Shown in pieces: positions 31,849 to 44,099 of a stretch of 64,000 nucleotides of DNA (within the stretch, counting starts at the first letter, position 1; every line of letters begins with the position of its first letter). The position numbers were made by a program, and so were the translations under genes. The notes under the pieces were generated by a model that did not search any database, had not been told where the DNA came from, and saw only the letters and a list, made by a program, of their open reading frames with translations. Origin of the DNA: Boswellia sacra (lineage: Eukaryota > Streptophyta > Magnoliopsida > Sapindales > Burseraceae); assembly GCA_013180625.2 (NCBI GenBank), contig SNVD02000426.1, forward strand, positions 62,001-126,000. Direction: 5' to 3'.

Positions 31849-33190
31849 CACCCCCCAACTAGCTTATTGCTAGCCCCTAGCAATTAAAGCGTTATTATTT
31901 AGAAGTGATTTATAGAATTTTACATCCAAGGTGGTCATTATTGCACTCTCCTTGATTTTATCCAAATAAACAAACTCTCAACCGTTTTTTTTATGACTCA
32001 TGTACCCTTCAGTCAAGATATCAATAAACCTCCTTTTTGTGCTCAGTCAACACATGACTATGGGGCTTATTAGAAAGAAGCCATATCGATTCTAATATTT
32101 GTTAAGGCTAACAGCCTTAGGTAGGGGGCATTTATTCATTTTATATATTTTTTTCTTTCTTTCTTGCTTTCTTTTTTTTTTTTTTGAAGGAATGCATCTT
32201 TAACTCATGTAGCGAAGGCTAATGACTCCCAGACCAGTTGACCTTAGGGCATTACGTGTTAAGACACCCCTACGAGCTTAACGACTCGGGTTGCCGATGC
32301 TTTATTTTTGCTTATAAACTTGTGGATAGTGCAATGTTCAATCCTATTAAGCTTTCTCCTTAATCCATGTAGTGAGCTTTGGGCCAATAGCTCCCAAACA
32401 AGTTGGTCTTAGGGTATTAGGTGTTGAAGCACCCCTAGGGCTTAATTGCTCGAATTAAGGAGGCTACGAGACCAAACTTATCCACAATTGCTTTCTCTCC
32501 TTTTTTTTCTTTTTTTTCACTTTTTTTCTTATTTTTTTCTTTTTTTTAACACTTTCCCCTTCTTTTGTGTTGTTATCTTAAACAAAACAAAAGAACTCAA
32601 ACATTACAACATTTCATTTTGCCACCCACAATCATGCATCAAGGTATGTGTGTATGTGAAGAAAGGTTCATGAATACTTGCTTAATGAGTACATAAGCAC
32701 ACAATTTATTAAATGATAAGGTTGTGAGAGTTCAGAGATTTGAATAATTCAAAGTGAAATGAATAAGACTTTCTTGTTATAAAATTCAAAAATCAAGACT
32801 AAATAATATCAAGTTAGCTAAAATGAGTTCACAAAATCAAAATAAAATGACAAATTGGTTAGAATGGGTTTCAAGAGTTTAAACTGGTCCTCCCTACTCT
32901 GCCATTCCTGACCCAGAATGCGTCTCAAGAGGATTTGAACTCCTTACACTGCACTCTGAATCTAATTACTAACTCGCTTTTTTTTTTCAAGAAAAAGAAA
33001 TTTTAAAACACACTTATGTCTACTATCTCCCCCTCCCCCCCCAACCCAATCAAATGAAACATTTTCCTCAATGTTTAAATGTAGAAAGATAAAGTATAGG
33101 AGACATTACCTAAAACTTCTGTTATTCGAGAGATGACCTGAAAGACTCATAAAATAAAATGCTAACAATAAAATAAAGGACAAGAAAAAA
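31849..33190 (-). other. non-coding spacer of Athila copy 2, with PPT and bipartite repeat
   Basis: Counterpart of 4360-5680, inverted. It starts with the polypurine tract complement (31849-31860) and holds both ctacgagcttaacg / gcccctagg..ttaattgc blocks (32205-32460), then T-rich runs. No gene. The short plus-strand frame at 32446-32673 is made of T-runs and is not supported. Confidence 0.65.
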
Positions 33191-33191
33191 A

Positions 33192-33840
33192 TTACAAACG
33201 GAGATTCAGATCCAATTTGTACTTTTTGTTTTGCCCCCCTGACCAATTAAATTGAGTGATGGCTGGATCAGGTTGATACTCGACTGCTTGTAACTTGTCA
33301 AGTAGTTCACTAGCGGTAGTGGCAGAAATAAGGATCTGTCTTGCCGAATGAGGGATGAAATTCTGTTCCACAGCTGTATCAACCAAACTTATCAAAGGAG
33401 CAAAGAAATTTTTAACATTCAACAAACCTATAGGTTTTTTATGGAGATTCAGTTGGGCCCAAGAGGCAATTTAAAAAATTTCTTCGAGAGTACCAAAGCT
33501 ACCTGATAAAGCAATAAAAGCATTTGAATTGATGAGCATGTGTGTCATACGTTCATGCATAGAGAAGACTTGTAACTCATGCCCAACCATTTTTCCAACA
33601 ATGCTTTCTATAGCCAAAGCTTTAGGAATAACTCCTAAAACTTGACTACCTCCTACATGTGCAGCTGTTGACACATAACCCATTAACCCGAGGCTACCTC
33701 CCCCATAAACCCCATGAATCTTCTTTCAGCCAGTAGTCTACCAAGATAATTTGCCGCCTCGACAAACTCTTCACTTTTACCTGGTCGAGATCCACAGAAT
33801 ACACATATCTTTTGGATTCGACATTTTGAAGTTCCTTCCA
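33192..33840 (-). pseudogene. retro-captured LOG-like ORF, copy 2
   Basis: On the minus strand the ATG at about 33840 starts MEGTSKCRIQKICVFCGS, closer to active LOG enzymes here than copy 1 (Cys kept). One base is lost in the segment after LAERR (about 33715). After it the glycine-rich loop GGGSLGLMG would follow in another frame. The frame at 33683-33471 reads AAHVGGSQVLGVIPKALA, FSMHERMTHMLI and the signature LSGSFGTLEE, in which Pro-Gly-Gly became Ser-Gly-Ser. An in-frame TAA follows at the same codon as in copy 1. The rest (33425-33192) is KNFFAPLISLVDTAVEQNF to the C-terminus. No intron. Certainly inactive as it stands. Confidence 0.85.
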
Positions 33841-34137
33841 TGTCTATGCAACTCTCTATCTATATGTGAAGAAGAGAACAAGAAATGTGGTATTTATGGA
33901 ATGCAAAAAGGTATGCTAATGATGACATCTAAATAGGTAGCTCGATTGCTTTTTGAAAAATATGACAATAATGCATAGAAATTCAAAAAAAGACGATAAA
34001 ATAAGACACCATAAGTCAAACAAAAGATACAAATTCAAAAATGACAGCTAATAGGCATTAAAATTCAAAAATGATGGCACGCATGCATATGTACGGGTAG
34101 TTGTGACTGTGGCTCATATCTTCCTCTGGTTTTACGT

Positions 34138-34693
34138 CTAGAAATGGCTTAAACAACTTCTATGAGTTGGGGATATACTTCCCATCCAGTTTTCTTATAA
34201 ACTGGCAAACAGGGTTGTTTTGAGTTAGATTCCCAAGATTAAAGCGTTCCTGCTCATCTCGAAATTGTGTCCACAAGTTAAAAATTTCATGCTACACAAG
34301 TCCACAAGAATGCATCTGAAGAGTCACTCGGATATCATCCAAAGACTCCCTACTCAGTCCATTCTTGATGAACTGTAGTTTATCCTCTCGATTATTAGAC
34401 AAATATCCTAAGGAGCGAAAACGCTGGTTACAAGTCCATCTTACACATTTGGGACAAACTTGTAACCTTTTCGCTCTTCGCTTTTTGGCGTGAGAGCTTT
34501 TTCCCATACTTGGCATGTGAGAAACAAGATTATATGAAAATTCATAAGAAAATCGAACCTTGGCTTCAATTAACCATCTTACTTCGACAGGCATACCCTT
34601 ACGCATCAACATCCTTACTCTTTCTGTGCGAGCTTTGTACATTTTAAGCAAATCATTTGGAGGAAGAGAGGGAAAATGTTTGTGCAGATTTGA
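34138..34693 (-). pseudogene. small basic cysteine-rich cargo ORF, copy 2
   Basis: Counterpart of 2843-3390. The family start codon lies at about 34708. An upstream in-frame ATG at 34753 adds a hydrophobic lead (LTLHSFSFLFSHFH) that is probably leader sequence. Read in order: DLLKMYKARTERVRML, then EAKVRFSYEF, the basic run AKKRRAKR, CPKCVRWTC, then LSNNREDKLQFIKN. A stop at about 34292 after HSCGLV cuts the tail, which continues in frame and ends IPNS at about 34170. The cluster CPKCxRWTC is unchanged between copies while the rest varies. One of the two downstream Cys of copy 1 is Arg-Phe here. The function is unknown; nucleic-acid binding is inferred from the basic stretch next to the Cys cluster. 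Confidence 0.6.
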
Positions 34694-34754
34694 GAGAATG
34701 GTGTCCATGTGAAAATGCGAGAAAAGAAAGGAAAATGAATGCAAGGTGAGCAAC

Positions 34755-35115
34755 AGTTTTTAGGGAACTGAAAAACTGACTTTAAAAGTTACGGAGTACC
34801 GTATCCGCCACTTGACCGGGAAACAAAATGCAAACACACAATTAAATAAAAGCACATAAAATAAAATAAGAAAAAACTGGAAATGATGGCAAAAATGAAG
34901 AATAAAAATGAAAATATGGCTCAAACGGATAAAATTTGATTAGTCGTGAAAAAAGGCGAAAAGAAGAATCTCTTCGAAAGTAATTTACCACGGTCAAAAA
35001 TATGCCATTGAGGTGGTACCTCTCTTTTTCGTTTATTTGTGAGAATGGAAGAGATTACCACTAGTTGAGTTTGTTTATCCTTGAGGCATGCATTCTTGAG
35101 TGTGGATGTTTCTTC
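34755..35115 (-). other. deletion junction in Athila copy 2: pol absent
   Basis: The Gag reading ends at about 35116. The next recognisable family sequence is the gtcaagtggcRgtacgg block (34790-34825), which in copy 1 (2736-2755) follows the integrase end. All of protease, RT, RNase H and integrase is missing. The intervening bases are non-coding and T/A-rich. Confidence 0.75.
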
Positions 35116-36746
35116 CTACCTTTTTTCAAAACATGGCTCCCAACTCTTAATCTCCTTCACCTGTATAAAATCAAGTAATGATAATTCTTTAAAAGCAATG
35201 GGCACTAGTTGCATACTTGGTTCAAATGAATTGGTTAACTCAATTTCTGAAGGACTTGAAAAATTCTCATTTTGGATATAGTCTTCCATATTAGTTTTAG
35301 TCCTATTAGCTTCCTCATTTTCATCATGCTTGAAAAATTCATTAATGTCAAAATTTTGGTTAAGTTCCTTTGCATGATGACATGAGGGCATAAGTGAGGA
35401 TTCGATCTTTTCCTTGTTAGGTATAGGTTTATTAACCTCTTCCTTACCCTTTAAGATTGATTCATCATCTTTCTCATAAAGGTTAAGAATATGTTCTTTA
35501 TCAACTTTATCATCATGAATAGTACTTACTGAATCTTCATCTAGATGTTGGCCACTTGGATTACTCACACGTGGATTGATGGAGTTTGGCTCTAGTTGAG
35601 ATGGAAACTCACCTTTCTCATGAGGACTAAATGCAAATGCAAGTATTTCAAGAGCATCATTCAAGTTTGTCATAGTTTGAGCAACTTGACTATTAAAAGC
35701 CTCTTGCTTTGCAATGAATGAATCCAATGTTTCTCCAAGATCCTTATAAGATGCATGATCATGAGATTTTTGAAATTTTTGATATGATTGAAAGGGAGGT
35801 TGGTAAAATTGTGCATTATTATCATTCCTCAAATCAGAATTCAAGTGATTTTTCCATTCAAAACTTTGTGAGTAAAGATTAGGATTTGACCTTTGAAAAG
35901 TGTTTAAATCATTGGTTTGTTCATAGAGACTTTTCCTAAAGGTAGGCATAATGGACAATCATCCGTTGGATGATCGCTAGAATTACAAGTGTGACAAACA
36001 ATTTCTTGCATAGACCACATTTCTAAATCCTCGACTTTTCTAGCTAGGGATGTAAATTTAGCATGAAGATCATGATTCTCCCTAAAGTTATAAATGTCTC
36101 TACTAGATGTTCTTGGTACCTCATAGGTGTCAACATTGTTCCAATTTTGGGCATGTTTTGCTAGCAAGTCTAGGTAATCCATGGCTTCATCAGGGTCTTT
36201 ATTTTCAAATTGTCTATTACACATTAATTCTACCATTTGCCTAGCTTGATGTGTAAGACCTTCATAGAAAATTAAAACTAGTCTCCATGTTTCCAAACCA
36301 TGGTTAGGACAAGTATTAAGCAATGCTTTATACCTATCCCAATATTAGTAAAAGGTCTCTCCTTGTTTTTTAGTGAAATTGATGATTTACCTTTTGAGAG
36401 AATTTGTTCTATAGGGAGGAAAGAACTTTTTAAGAAATTGTTGTAGCATTTCATCCCATGAGCTAATGGATCCTGACCTAAGATTTTGTAGCCATGTTTT
36501 AGCTTTATCTTTTAAAGAAAAAGGAAAAAGCTTTAATTTAAAGATGTTTATGCTACAATTTAGGTCACTATATGTGTTACAAAACTCTTCAAATTCTCTC
36601 AAGTGCAAAAATGGGTTTTCAAGATCTAGGCCATGAAAGTGGGGTAAGAATTGAATGAAATCCGATTCATGGTCGAAATATATTGCATCATGAGGGAAGA
36701 CTGTGCATGATTGTGCACGAGTTCTTATAAGATTCATGCAATCCAT
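35116..36746 (-). pseudogene. Athila Gag (copy 2)
   Basis: From right to left: MDCMNLIRTRAQSC, FHGLDLENPFLHLREFEEF and KLKLFPFSLKDKAKTWLQN (36387-36746), the core of an Athila-type Gag. Then 35904-36323 has HGLETWRLVLIFYEGL, ARKVEDLEMW and the knuckle CHTCNSSDHPTDDCP. Then 35116-35958 (280 codons) is a long Asn/Glu/Ser-rich tail. Two breaks separate these frames, near 36387-36323 and at 35904-35958 where the frames overlap. Gag forms the particle and binds RNA. Being kept while pol is lost, it may still supply or compete for particle formation. Confidence 0.85.
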
Positions 36747-36988
36747 TTATGTTCTTAGTTGGGTTTGAACATGGTATTTTTTTTTTTCAAAGAAGATGAG
36801 TGGCTACTAACAATTCTAGCAACTAATGCAAAGAGGAAAAAAAATGAACACATGCAAGAAAAATAAAAATAGAAATGGGGAGAGAAAAGATGAACATATG
36901 CAAGAAAAATAAAAATAAAAATGGGAAAAAAAATACTTACAATTTTGTACGCCAAACTTTACCTTCCTCGGCAACGGCGTCAAAAACT
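36747..36988 (-). promoter_or_regulatory. 5' untranslated leader and PBS of Athila copy 2
   Basis: Next to the LTR the minus strand reads TTTTTGACGCCGTTGCCGAGG (36964-36984). This resembles the TGGCGCCGTTGCCGGGGA-like primer binding site seen after the 5' LTR of many Athila-type elements. The remaining leader is A/T-rich up to the Gag start. Confidence 0.7.
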
Positions 36989-38360
36989 TAACACATCCGA
37001 AAAAGGATTACCTCCCAAGTATAAGAGTGTCGAAGTAATAAACCGGGTGAGACCGGGGTCGATCCACGAGGAAGGGAATTTTAGCGCTACAAACTATAAA
37101 GTAAGCAAATATGATATGGATGATTCAAAGAGATGACAAGATAATATCAACAAATATAGATAAGAACAAGTTCGTAAACAATAAATGAGAATCACACAAG
37201 AGAAATCAACACAATAATAATAAAAGCTAAGATTAAGGGATCCGCCTTGATATTTCAAATAAGGATAAACAACCCGTTTTAGTTATATGAATTATATTTG
37301 CTTCGTTACCAATATTTATACCACTTCTTGTAAATGGGTTCAAGCATCCAATGTGCCAATCACCATATGTCTACAACAAATCAAGGTTCCTAACTAGATT
37401 CTTGTCGGTAAGGAAGAACCATACGACATCTAGAAAGGATCCAAGTATTTGATGTGCCAAAGATTGTCTACAATGGATCAAGACCTCCACTTTACGAGTG
37501 GTGTCAAGATTGATTAAGAAACTAAATATAAAACATATAAAATCAATACAAGATTATGATTATTAAGCACATATCAAGGGTAAGAAAATCTTTATTCTCA
37601 TATGAAGGGTTTCACCCTTTCACCTTATCAAGAGAGAAATTAGAAAGACATTATAAGAGAAAGGAAACTAATTACAAGAAAAAGGAAATTCATTAATAAC
37701 ACACAAGAAAGAATAACAAGAGATACACAATACAAGATCCTAGCTAAGGCCAAGATGCCCTAATGGGTCACAAGGCACCTCTATTTATAGATACATTCAA
37801 GGGCAAACTTGTTAAATTACAAAGGAATAATTGTCAAATATTAGATGCACCAACTTTGACAATTGGGGTAATTAGGTGAACCGACTTTGACCATCGATTT
37901 TGACATTGAAATTTTGAGAATTTTAATCACATGTCTTCATAAAAGTCGTAGATATTTCTATCATATTTCTAGAACATCTTGATTCATACAATTTGGATAC
38001 GTATTTTGAGAGATATGGTCAAAATACTGAGCCATGGTCAGGCTAGGCCGAGACTGTAGATGGGTTCACTTCAAGCCTAATTTTAGTCCACTAAGAGCCC
38101 AAATTTGATAATACTTGTGAAATGAAATCTTATAGATAATTGAATCAGCTTCCCAAAACATTATGATTTGCACCATTCTGATCTATAAATAGAAAGTTAT
38201 GCCCATTTTACCGAACCTACATCAAAATCGAAATTAAGAGAAAGTTAATTCCAAAGATACAAAGACTACAAATATGCTTAAGTTGAGGAATTTAATGACA
38301 CTATTAATGCAATATGATGAACTAAACTCTTATTAAATATACATACTTAAGTGTTCATCA
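36989..38360 (-). repeat. 5' LTR of Athila copy 2
   Basis: Same sequence as 30480-31848 with scattered changes. Its left terminus reads TAACACATCC where the partner has TGACACATTC, so one terminal base has mutated. TATA complement near 37780. Confidence 0.93.
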
Positions 38361-38895
38361 GTAGCACGGAGAATATTATGTTAAGGGTAGTAATGAATGC
38401 TTTAAAACTAAAAACGAAGAGACATCCTACACCATACAAGCTCGAGTGGTTGATGAAGAAAACGATGAGGCATGTAAATGAGGTATATCCAGTGCCTATT
38501 TATATTAGTAAAAATTATAAAGGGACTGTGCTTTGTGATGTAGTTGAAATGGATGTCAGTCATATCTTATTGGGAAGACCATGGAAATATGATAGGGATG
38601 TTAGGTTTAAGGGAAAGGCCAACACTTATTCATTTTGATAGAAAGATAAGAAGATGATTTTAGTTACTCCTACAAGTAGAAAGGATATTAATGGTTCTTC
38701 AAAGGTGGATGGTCAAGCCTTGATTGCTGAGTTGAGTAAGCAAATTGATGATGAATATGAGGATGTTGGAAGAATATGTGATTTTCGAGATGAGGAGTCT
38801 GGGTTGAATGAAATTCTACAGAAGGTGCAACCCATTCTAGTTGATTTAGAGACATTACACCTGTTAAAATACCATCTAGATTGCCTCCTATGCAT
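38361..38895 (+). pseudogene. gypsy protease and pre-RT region between the two insertions
   Basis: Resumes the gypsy host reading after the Athila element: STENIMLRVVMNALKL, VVEMDVSHILLGRPW and YDRDVRFKG (the second conserved part of the aspartic protease). Then comes a spacer, VDGQALIAELSKQI, acidic text, and VDLETLHLLKYHLDCLL. At 38896 the copia element begins. One stop at about 38638 breaks the frame. Confidence 0.85.
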
Positions 38896-40702
38896 TGTTG
38901 ACCCAGGTATGGCAACCCAAGAGGGGGGTGAATTGGGTTTTTATTTACCAAAACGGATTTATAAAACTTTTCTTAAAAGATCAAAATTAGTTCACTCTTT
39001 CTTTGAGAATAAAGGTGAAGAATATGAAATTAGAATTTATCAAAGATGCAATCAAAAGAATAATAATAATGAACAATCATAAGTGTAAGTAAACATAAAG
39101 AGGATAGGGATAGAGAGAGTGCAAACTCAATTTACGTGGTTCGGCAAACCTTGCCTACGTCCATGGGCTCCTAGCTCCACGAGCTAAGCTTTCCACTAAG
39201 TTGTAAAAATTTTTACAACTTGCTTTATGAACAACCTAACCAAGACTTTTTCCTTCAACTCTTGATAACACCACACCAAGAGTTCTTCTTGATGAACAAC
39301 CTCACCAAGGCAACTTTCTTCAACTCTTGATAACATCCAACCAAGAGTTCTTCTTGATGAACAACCTCACCAAGGCAACTTTCTTCAACTCTTGATAACA
39401 CCACACCAAGAGTTCGTCTTGATGAATAACCTCACCAAAGAAACTTTCTTCAACTCTTGATAATACACAATAAGAGTTCTCTCAAGGATAACTATTATCC
39501 TTTACAAGAATATCTCACTCTCACCACAATACAAGAACAAGGATAATTTTTACAACAAAAGTACAACTCTCTTCAAAGAGTAGATAAAGAATATAAAAGC
39601 TCTCTAGACTTGATATTTCTCTTGTTTTTTTTGCTTGATAAAATGCTTCTCTTGTTCTTGTTGAATGCATGGGAGAAGGGCTCCTTTTATAGGCAAATGA
39701 GATGAACTTAATCAAGTGAAGACACCATCTCCAAATTTTCTGCCCACCATAAAAACCGTAATCTTGTCTTCCATTTTTGTTAATGTTCTGTTTGAAATTT
39801 GAAAATATACAAAACATAGAAGATCTGCAAATTTGAATAAGCTTTCCAACCTATCAAGAATCAAGTCATTTGGATATTTTTAGCTCAAGATATGGCCAAA
39901 ACACCATTCGGTGCTCATGTGACTTGATTTTTCTTTCTTGTGTCAGTCCACCAAATTGAATGATAATTCTGTCAGCATTACGTTTGAAATTTGAATTTCT
40001 TCAAAACATAAAAGATCTTCATATTTAAACAATATTTCCAAAACATTAGGAATAAAAGAATTTGGATATCTCTATCTCAAGATATGGCCAAAACACCATT
40101 CGGTGCTCATGTGACTTGATTTTTCTTCCTTGTGTCAGTCCACCGATTTGCATGTCAATTATGTCAGCCTTCCATTTCAAATTTGAATTTATTCAAAACA
40201 TATGAAATATGTCTCATTAAGTCAGATTTCCAATGCCATAAGAATCATGTCATTTGGATATTTGTAGCTCAAGATATGTCCAAAAGAGTATTCGGTGCTC
40301 ATGTCAGCTACTTCTATTTATCTTTCAACTTTCATGATGATTTGGACGACCTTACAATTGAAATTTGAATTTATTTAAAACATATAAAATGTTATAAATT
40401 AAGTAAGCTTTCAAAAGGCTTAAGAATCACGTCATTTGGACATTTGTGGAGAAATATATGATCAATTGATTGAACATTGCTCATGTGTCACATTCCTTGA
40501 ATCAAACCTTGTTCTTAAACTTTGGTGCTTTTAACATGTAGTCTTCTCCTTAGCTTCAACACTTCATTTTAATAAGCCTCTTCTTGATTTTATAATTATT
40601 TCAATGATCTTAGTCTTGCACATAAATAAACATGTTAGTAAATCTCAATTAATCAATGTGTATTGTTATCATCAAAATTATCATGTATCCTTAGGGCTAA
40701 CA
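38896..40702 (-). repeat. 3' LTR of the copia element
   Basis: Plus strand TGTTGACCCAGGTATGGC to CCTTAGGGCTAACA. Contains the 65-bp repeats (about 39235-39480), the TATA complement (39678-39693) and the U3 repeats (about 39830-40480). Confidence 0.95.
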
Positions 40703-40716
40703 ATCTCCCCCTTTTT
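40703..40716 (-). promoter_or_regulatory. polypurine tract of the copia element
   Basis: The minus strand AAAAAGGGGGAGAT lies directly before the LTR start TGTTAGCCC. Confidence 0.85.
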
Positions 40717-41295
40717 GATGATGACAAACCATTGATTGCTTTAAAATAATATTTAAATCAAGAATGAAAATAAAATCAAGAATAAACAAAAAGATGGCAC
40801 TTGTTAAGAATATAAGTAAGCAATCCAACCATTTTTCCCCCTTTTGTTATCATCAAAAAGATGTAATCAAATTAACTACTCCCCCTAAATATATTCTCCC
40901 CCTTAACCTGCTTTCATTCAAAGAATATCATATAAAAGTAAAATTAAGACATATCCAACATGCCTAATTCTCTTCTAATTATACAAAATCTATCTTGACT
41001 AAGGGGTTTAGTCAAATTTAAGTCTAGGGACTAATTCCCAAACTTGATTTCTCTCAAATTAGTTTAATTCTTCTTGCATAGCCAAAATCCAACTTTCATC
41101 ATTTTTGACTTCTTTAAAAGATTTTGGTTCAAATTGAGTGACAAATGCAAAATGATTACAAAAGTTTCTAAAAAAAGATTTAGTTCTCATACCTTGTGAT
41201 AGTTCACCAATAATAAGATCTTTAGGGTAAGCTTTTGCATACCTCAATTCCTTTGGTAATTCTTAGAAAGAATCATTTACTTCCTCAAGCTTTTC
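40717..41295 (-). pseudogene. remnant of the RT start and deletion junction
   Basis: The minus-strand frame 41247-41059 reads KSFKEVKNDESWILAMQEELN, the segment that precedes copia RT. Shortly after it the coding text ends and non-coding sequence leads to the polypurine tract. All catalytic parts of RT and RNase H are absent. Confidence 0.75.
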
Positions 41296-42665
41296 TTATT
41301 GGAGTTGTAATTCATCTTGGCTCTTTTCATCAAGCCTTGATTTCTTGATTTGCCTTTCTACCTCAACAATATCATCATCTAAATTCTTTGAAGAAATCAC
41401 ATTAGTTTCATCAAATTCAACATGCATAGATTCTTCAATAGTAAGAGTCTTTTTGTTAAAAACTCTATATGCTTTACTATGGTTGGAGTAGCCAACAAAA
41501 ATTCCAACATCAGTTTTTGCATCAAATTTTCCAAGGTTATCCTTGGTGTTTAAAATAAAACATTTACATCCAAAAACTTTAAAAAATCCAATGTTGGGTT
41601 TTCTTCCTTTCCAAAGTTCATAAGGAGTTTTCTTTATTAAAGCTCTAATATGGACTCTATTGATTATAAAGCATGCGGTATTAACGGCTTCGGCCCAAAA
41701 ATATTTTGGCAAATTATTTTCAAGTAACATGGTCCTAACCATTTCTTGGATAGTCCTATTTTTCCTCTTAACAACACCATTTTGTTGTGGAGTTCTAGGT
41801 GCAGAAAAATTATGTTCAAAACCATTTTCATCACAAAGATTTTTAAATACAATATTGTCTACTTCATCACCATGATCGCTCCTAATGGACACTATAGAAT
41901 ACCCTTTTGGATTTTGGACTCTTTTTACAAATTTTGAAAAAGCTTGTGTGGCCTCATTTTTAGTTTTAAAGAATAACACCCAAGTGAATCTTGAATAATC
42001 ATCCACAATAACAAAAACATAATACTTTCCACCAAGGCTTTGAGTTCTTGATGGTCCAAATAAATCCAAATGAAGTAATTGTAGAGGTTTATTTGTTGAA
42101 ATAAATTTCTTTTGTTTAAAAGAAGTTCTCACTTGTTTTCCAAATTGACAAGCATCACAAATCTTATCCTTTTCAAATTTTATTTTTGGAAGACTATCAA
42201 CTAAATCATTTTTAGAAATTTTTGAAATTGTGTCCATGCTAGCATGACCTAACCTTCTATGCCATAACCAAGCATCATGATTAACAATGAAACAATTTTC
42301 TACATGATCATTAACATCAATATCAATTGTATAAATATTACCACATCTATTACCAACAAATAATGTCTTATTGTTACTAACATCCTTAATCACACATCTA
42401 TTAGGCTCAAAAGCAACAAAATATCTCTTATCACATAATTGACTAATGCTAATCAAAACATGTTTCAAACCATTAACAAGCAAAACATCTTCAATAATAG
42501 GTGAAGAAGGGTTACCAATATCACCATGTCCGATTACCCTTCCTTTGGCATTATCACCGAAGGTCACATATCCTCCTTTCTTGATGATTAATCTTGAGAA
42601 CTTGGAGGCATCTCCGGTCATATGCCTTGAGCATCCACTATCTAAGTACCTCTTGTGTTTGACAC
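41296..42665 (-). CDS. copia protease end and integrase (catalytic Glu changed)
   Basis: A long open frame (441 codons) with the protease active site just upstream (YLDSGCSRH at about 42650). It then reads LWHRRLGHAS and CDACQFGKQVR (HHCC zinc finger), LLHLDLFGPS (first Asp) and VDDYSRFTWV. IRSDHGDEV holds the second Asp, followed by APRTPQQNGVV, then Lys-Arg-Lys-Asn-Arg-Thr where active copia integrases have Glu-Arg-Lys-Asn-Arg-Thr. The tail has YELWKGRKPNIGFFKVFG. The third catalytic acid is therefore Lys here, and strand transfer should be lost. The open frame shows how young the copy is. Confidence 0.85.
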
Positions 42666-43205
42666 TCCTTTGTTTCTACAATCAACATTCAAAGAGAGAC
42701 TTTTTGGTACCCAAATGTTCTTGGATCCTTGAGGGTTAGTTATGGTACTTTTTGGAATCCATATTTGTTTCAAATTAGGATTTCTCTTAATATAGCAAGA
42801 ATGCACTTTGTGTCCTTTTCTTCCACAATAAGTACATGAATGATTAGGATTATTCCTAGAAGATGCATGAGCAAAATAATTTTTAAAATACTTTTGATTT
42901 TTATGAGTTTTATATCCTAAACCTCTTTTATCAAAAACACATCTTTGGTTTTGTAACATAGAATTCAAATTTTTTGTGCTTTTTATAAAACTATCAACAA
43001 TATTTCTTAAGTCATTATTTTCCTTTTTCAAAATAACATTTTCTTTCTCTAATTTATCAAAATCCTTTTGTTTTAAAATCTCATTTTCAGTTTTTAAAAA
43101 ATGTATTTGACTTTCCAAACTTTCAAAATCTTTTTGCTTTAAAATTTCATTTTCATTTTCTAAAGCTTCATTTATTTCCACCAACTCTTCTAATTGAGGT
43201 AACAT
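42642..43205 (-). pseudogene. copia Gag C-terminal part with coiled coil and zinc knuckle
   Basis: Reads LEELVEINEALENENEILK with a Glu/Lys/Leu heptad region containing two copies of NEILKQKDF, then CTYCGRKGHKVHSC (CCHC knuckle). It is out of frame with the preceding Gag piece by a small indel near 43200. The protease motif follows at 42650. Confidence 0.8.
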
Positions 43206-44044
43206 GATTTTTTACTTTTTTTGAAAGCATTGATTTTTGAATTTTGTTTATCAACTTGCACATGCAAATTTTGGAATGCTTCAAGTAATTTATCATATGA
43301 AAGCTTGGGATCATGGTTTAGAATACTTATCTCATTTTCTCTTAAAGCCATGAAGCACATGTTTGCTATTTTGCAATCTTCTTCTTCATTCTCCTTCAAG
43401 GTGATTTCATGAGTCATGAGAGAACCCATAAGTTCTTCCAATGGTAGTTTGGTAAGGTCATTTGCTTCTTGAATTGCCGTCACCTTTGGCTCCCAAGATT
43501 TTGGTAGACACCTAAGAATCTTTTTCACCATTTCAACATTAGAATAAGATTTATTAAGAGATTTCAAACCATTGATAATATCCGTAAATCTAGTAAACAT
43601 TTCAGAAATTTATTCATCCGGTTTTATCTTAAAAAGCTCATAACTATGAACTAGCACACTAATTTTGGATTCTTTAACTTGACTAGTTCTTTCATGAGTT
43701 ACTTCAAGTGTGTGCCATATTTCTTGTATCGTAGAACAAGTAGATATTCTATTAAACTCATTTCTATCTAGAGCACAATACAACACATTCATAGCTTTAG
43801 CATTCAAACTCAATTTCTTTTTATCATCTTCACTAAACTCTTTAGGTTCTTTAAGCATGCATTCCCCATTTTCAATTTTGGTAGGAACAAAAGGTCCTTC
43901 CAAAACAATAGACCATAAATCATAATCAAAAGATTGCAAGAAAATACTCATTCTAGTTTTCCAATAAGAGTAATCACTTCCATTGAAAAATGGAGGTCTA
44001 GAGATAGATCCCTCAACATGTGAAATTGAATTAAAAGTTGCCAT
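43190..44044 (-). pseudogene. copia Gag N-terminal part (UBN2-type)
   Basis: ATG at 44044: MATFNSISHVEGSISRPPFF, NGSDYSYWKTRMSIFLQSFD, then LSLNAKAMNVLYCALD and TIQEIWHTLEVTHE. A single TAA near 43610 separates it from the frame 43600-43190 (MFTRFTDIINGLKSL, VEMVKKILRCLPKSW, LPLEELMGSLMTHE), which continues in the same order. Only this stop and the indel near 43200 keep Gag from being intact. Confidence 0.85.
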
Positions 44045-44085
44045 AGCTCAAAAATCGATTAAGATTTAAAAAATTGAGCAACCTT

Positions 44086-44097
44086 GCCCTGATACCA
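44086..44097 (-). promoter_or_regulatory. primer binding site of the copia element
   Basis: Minus strand TGGTATCAGGGC two bases from the LTR end. It is one base different from the initiator-Met complement TGGTATCAGAGC. Confidence 0.88.
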
Positions 44098-44099
44098 CT

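Larger units (their letters stand above)
30480..38360 (-). mobile_element. Athila-like element without pol, carrying cargo ORFs (copy 2)
   Basis: A complete minus-strand element of 7.9 kb with LTRs at 30480-31848 and 36989-38360 and the target duplication gtagc (30475-30479 and 38361-38365). The PBS motif and gag are at the right. Then pol is missing altogether. Next come the small cysteine-rich ORF, the LOG-like ORF, the spacer with direct repeats, and the purine tract. The LTRs are close to identical, which indicates a recent insertion, later than that of the gypsy host element. Without pol it must have been mobilised by a relative such as copy 1. Confidence 0.95.

Noticed and set aside
32446..32673. 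Plus-strand ORF rich in Phe/Leu
   Set aside because: Made by T-runs in the inverted Athila spacer. It is not present as an ORF in the other copy.
38688..38951. Minus-strand ORF of 87 codons spanning the gypsy/copia junction
   Set aside because: It crosses a transposon insertion point and is antisense to the gypsy protease region.
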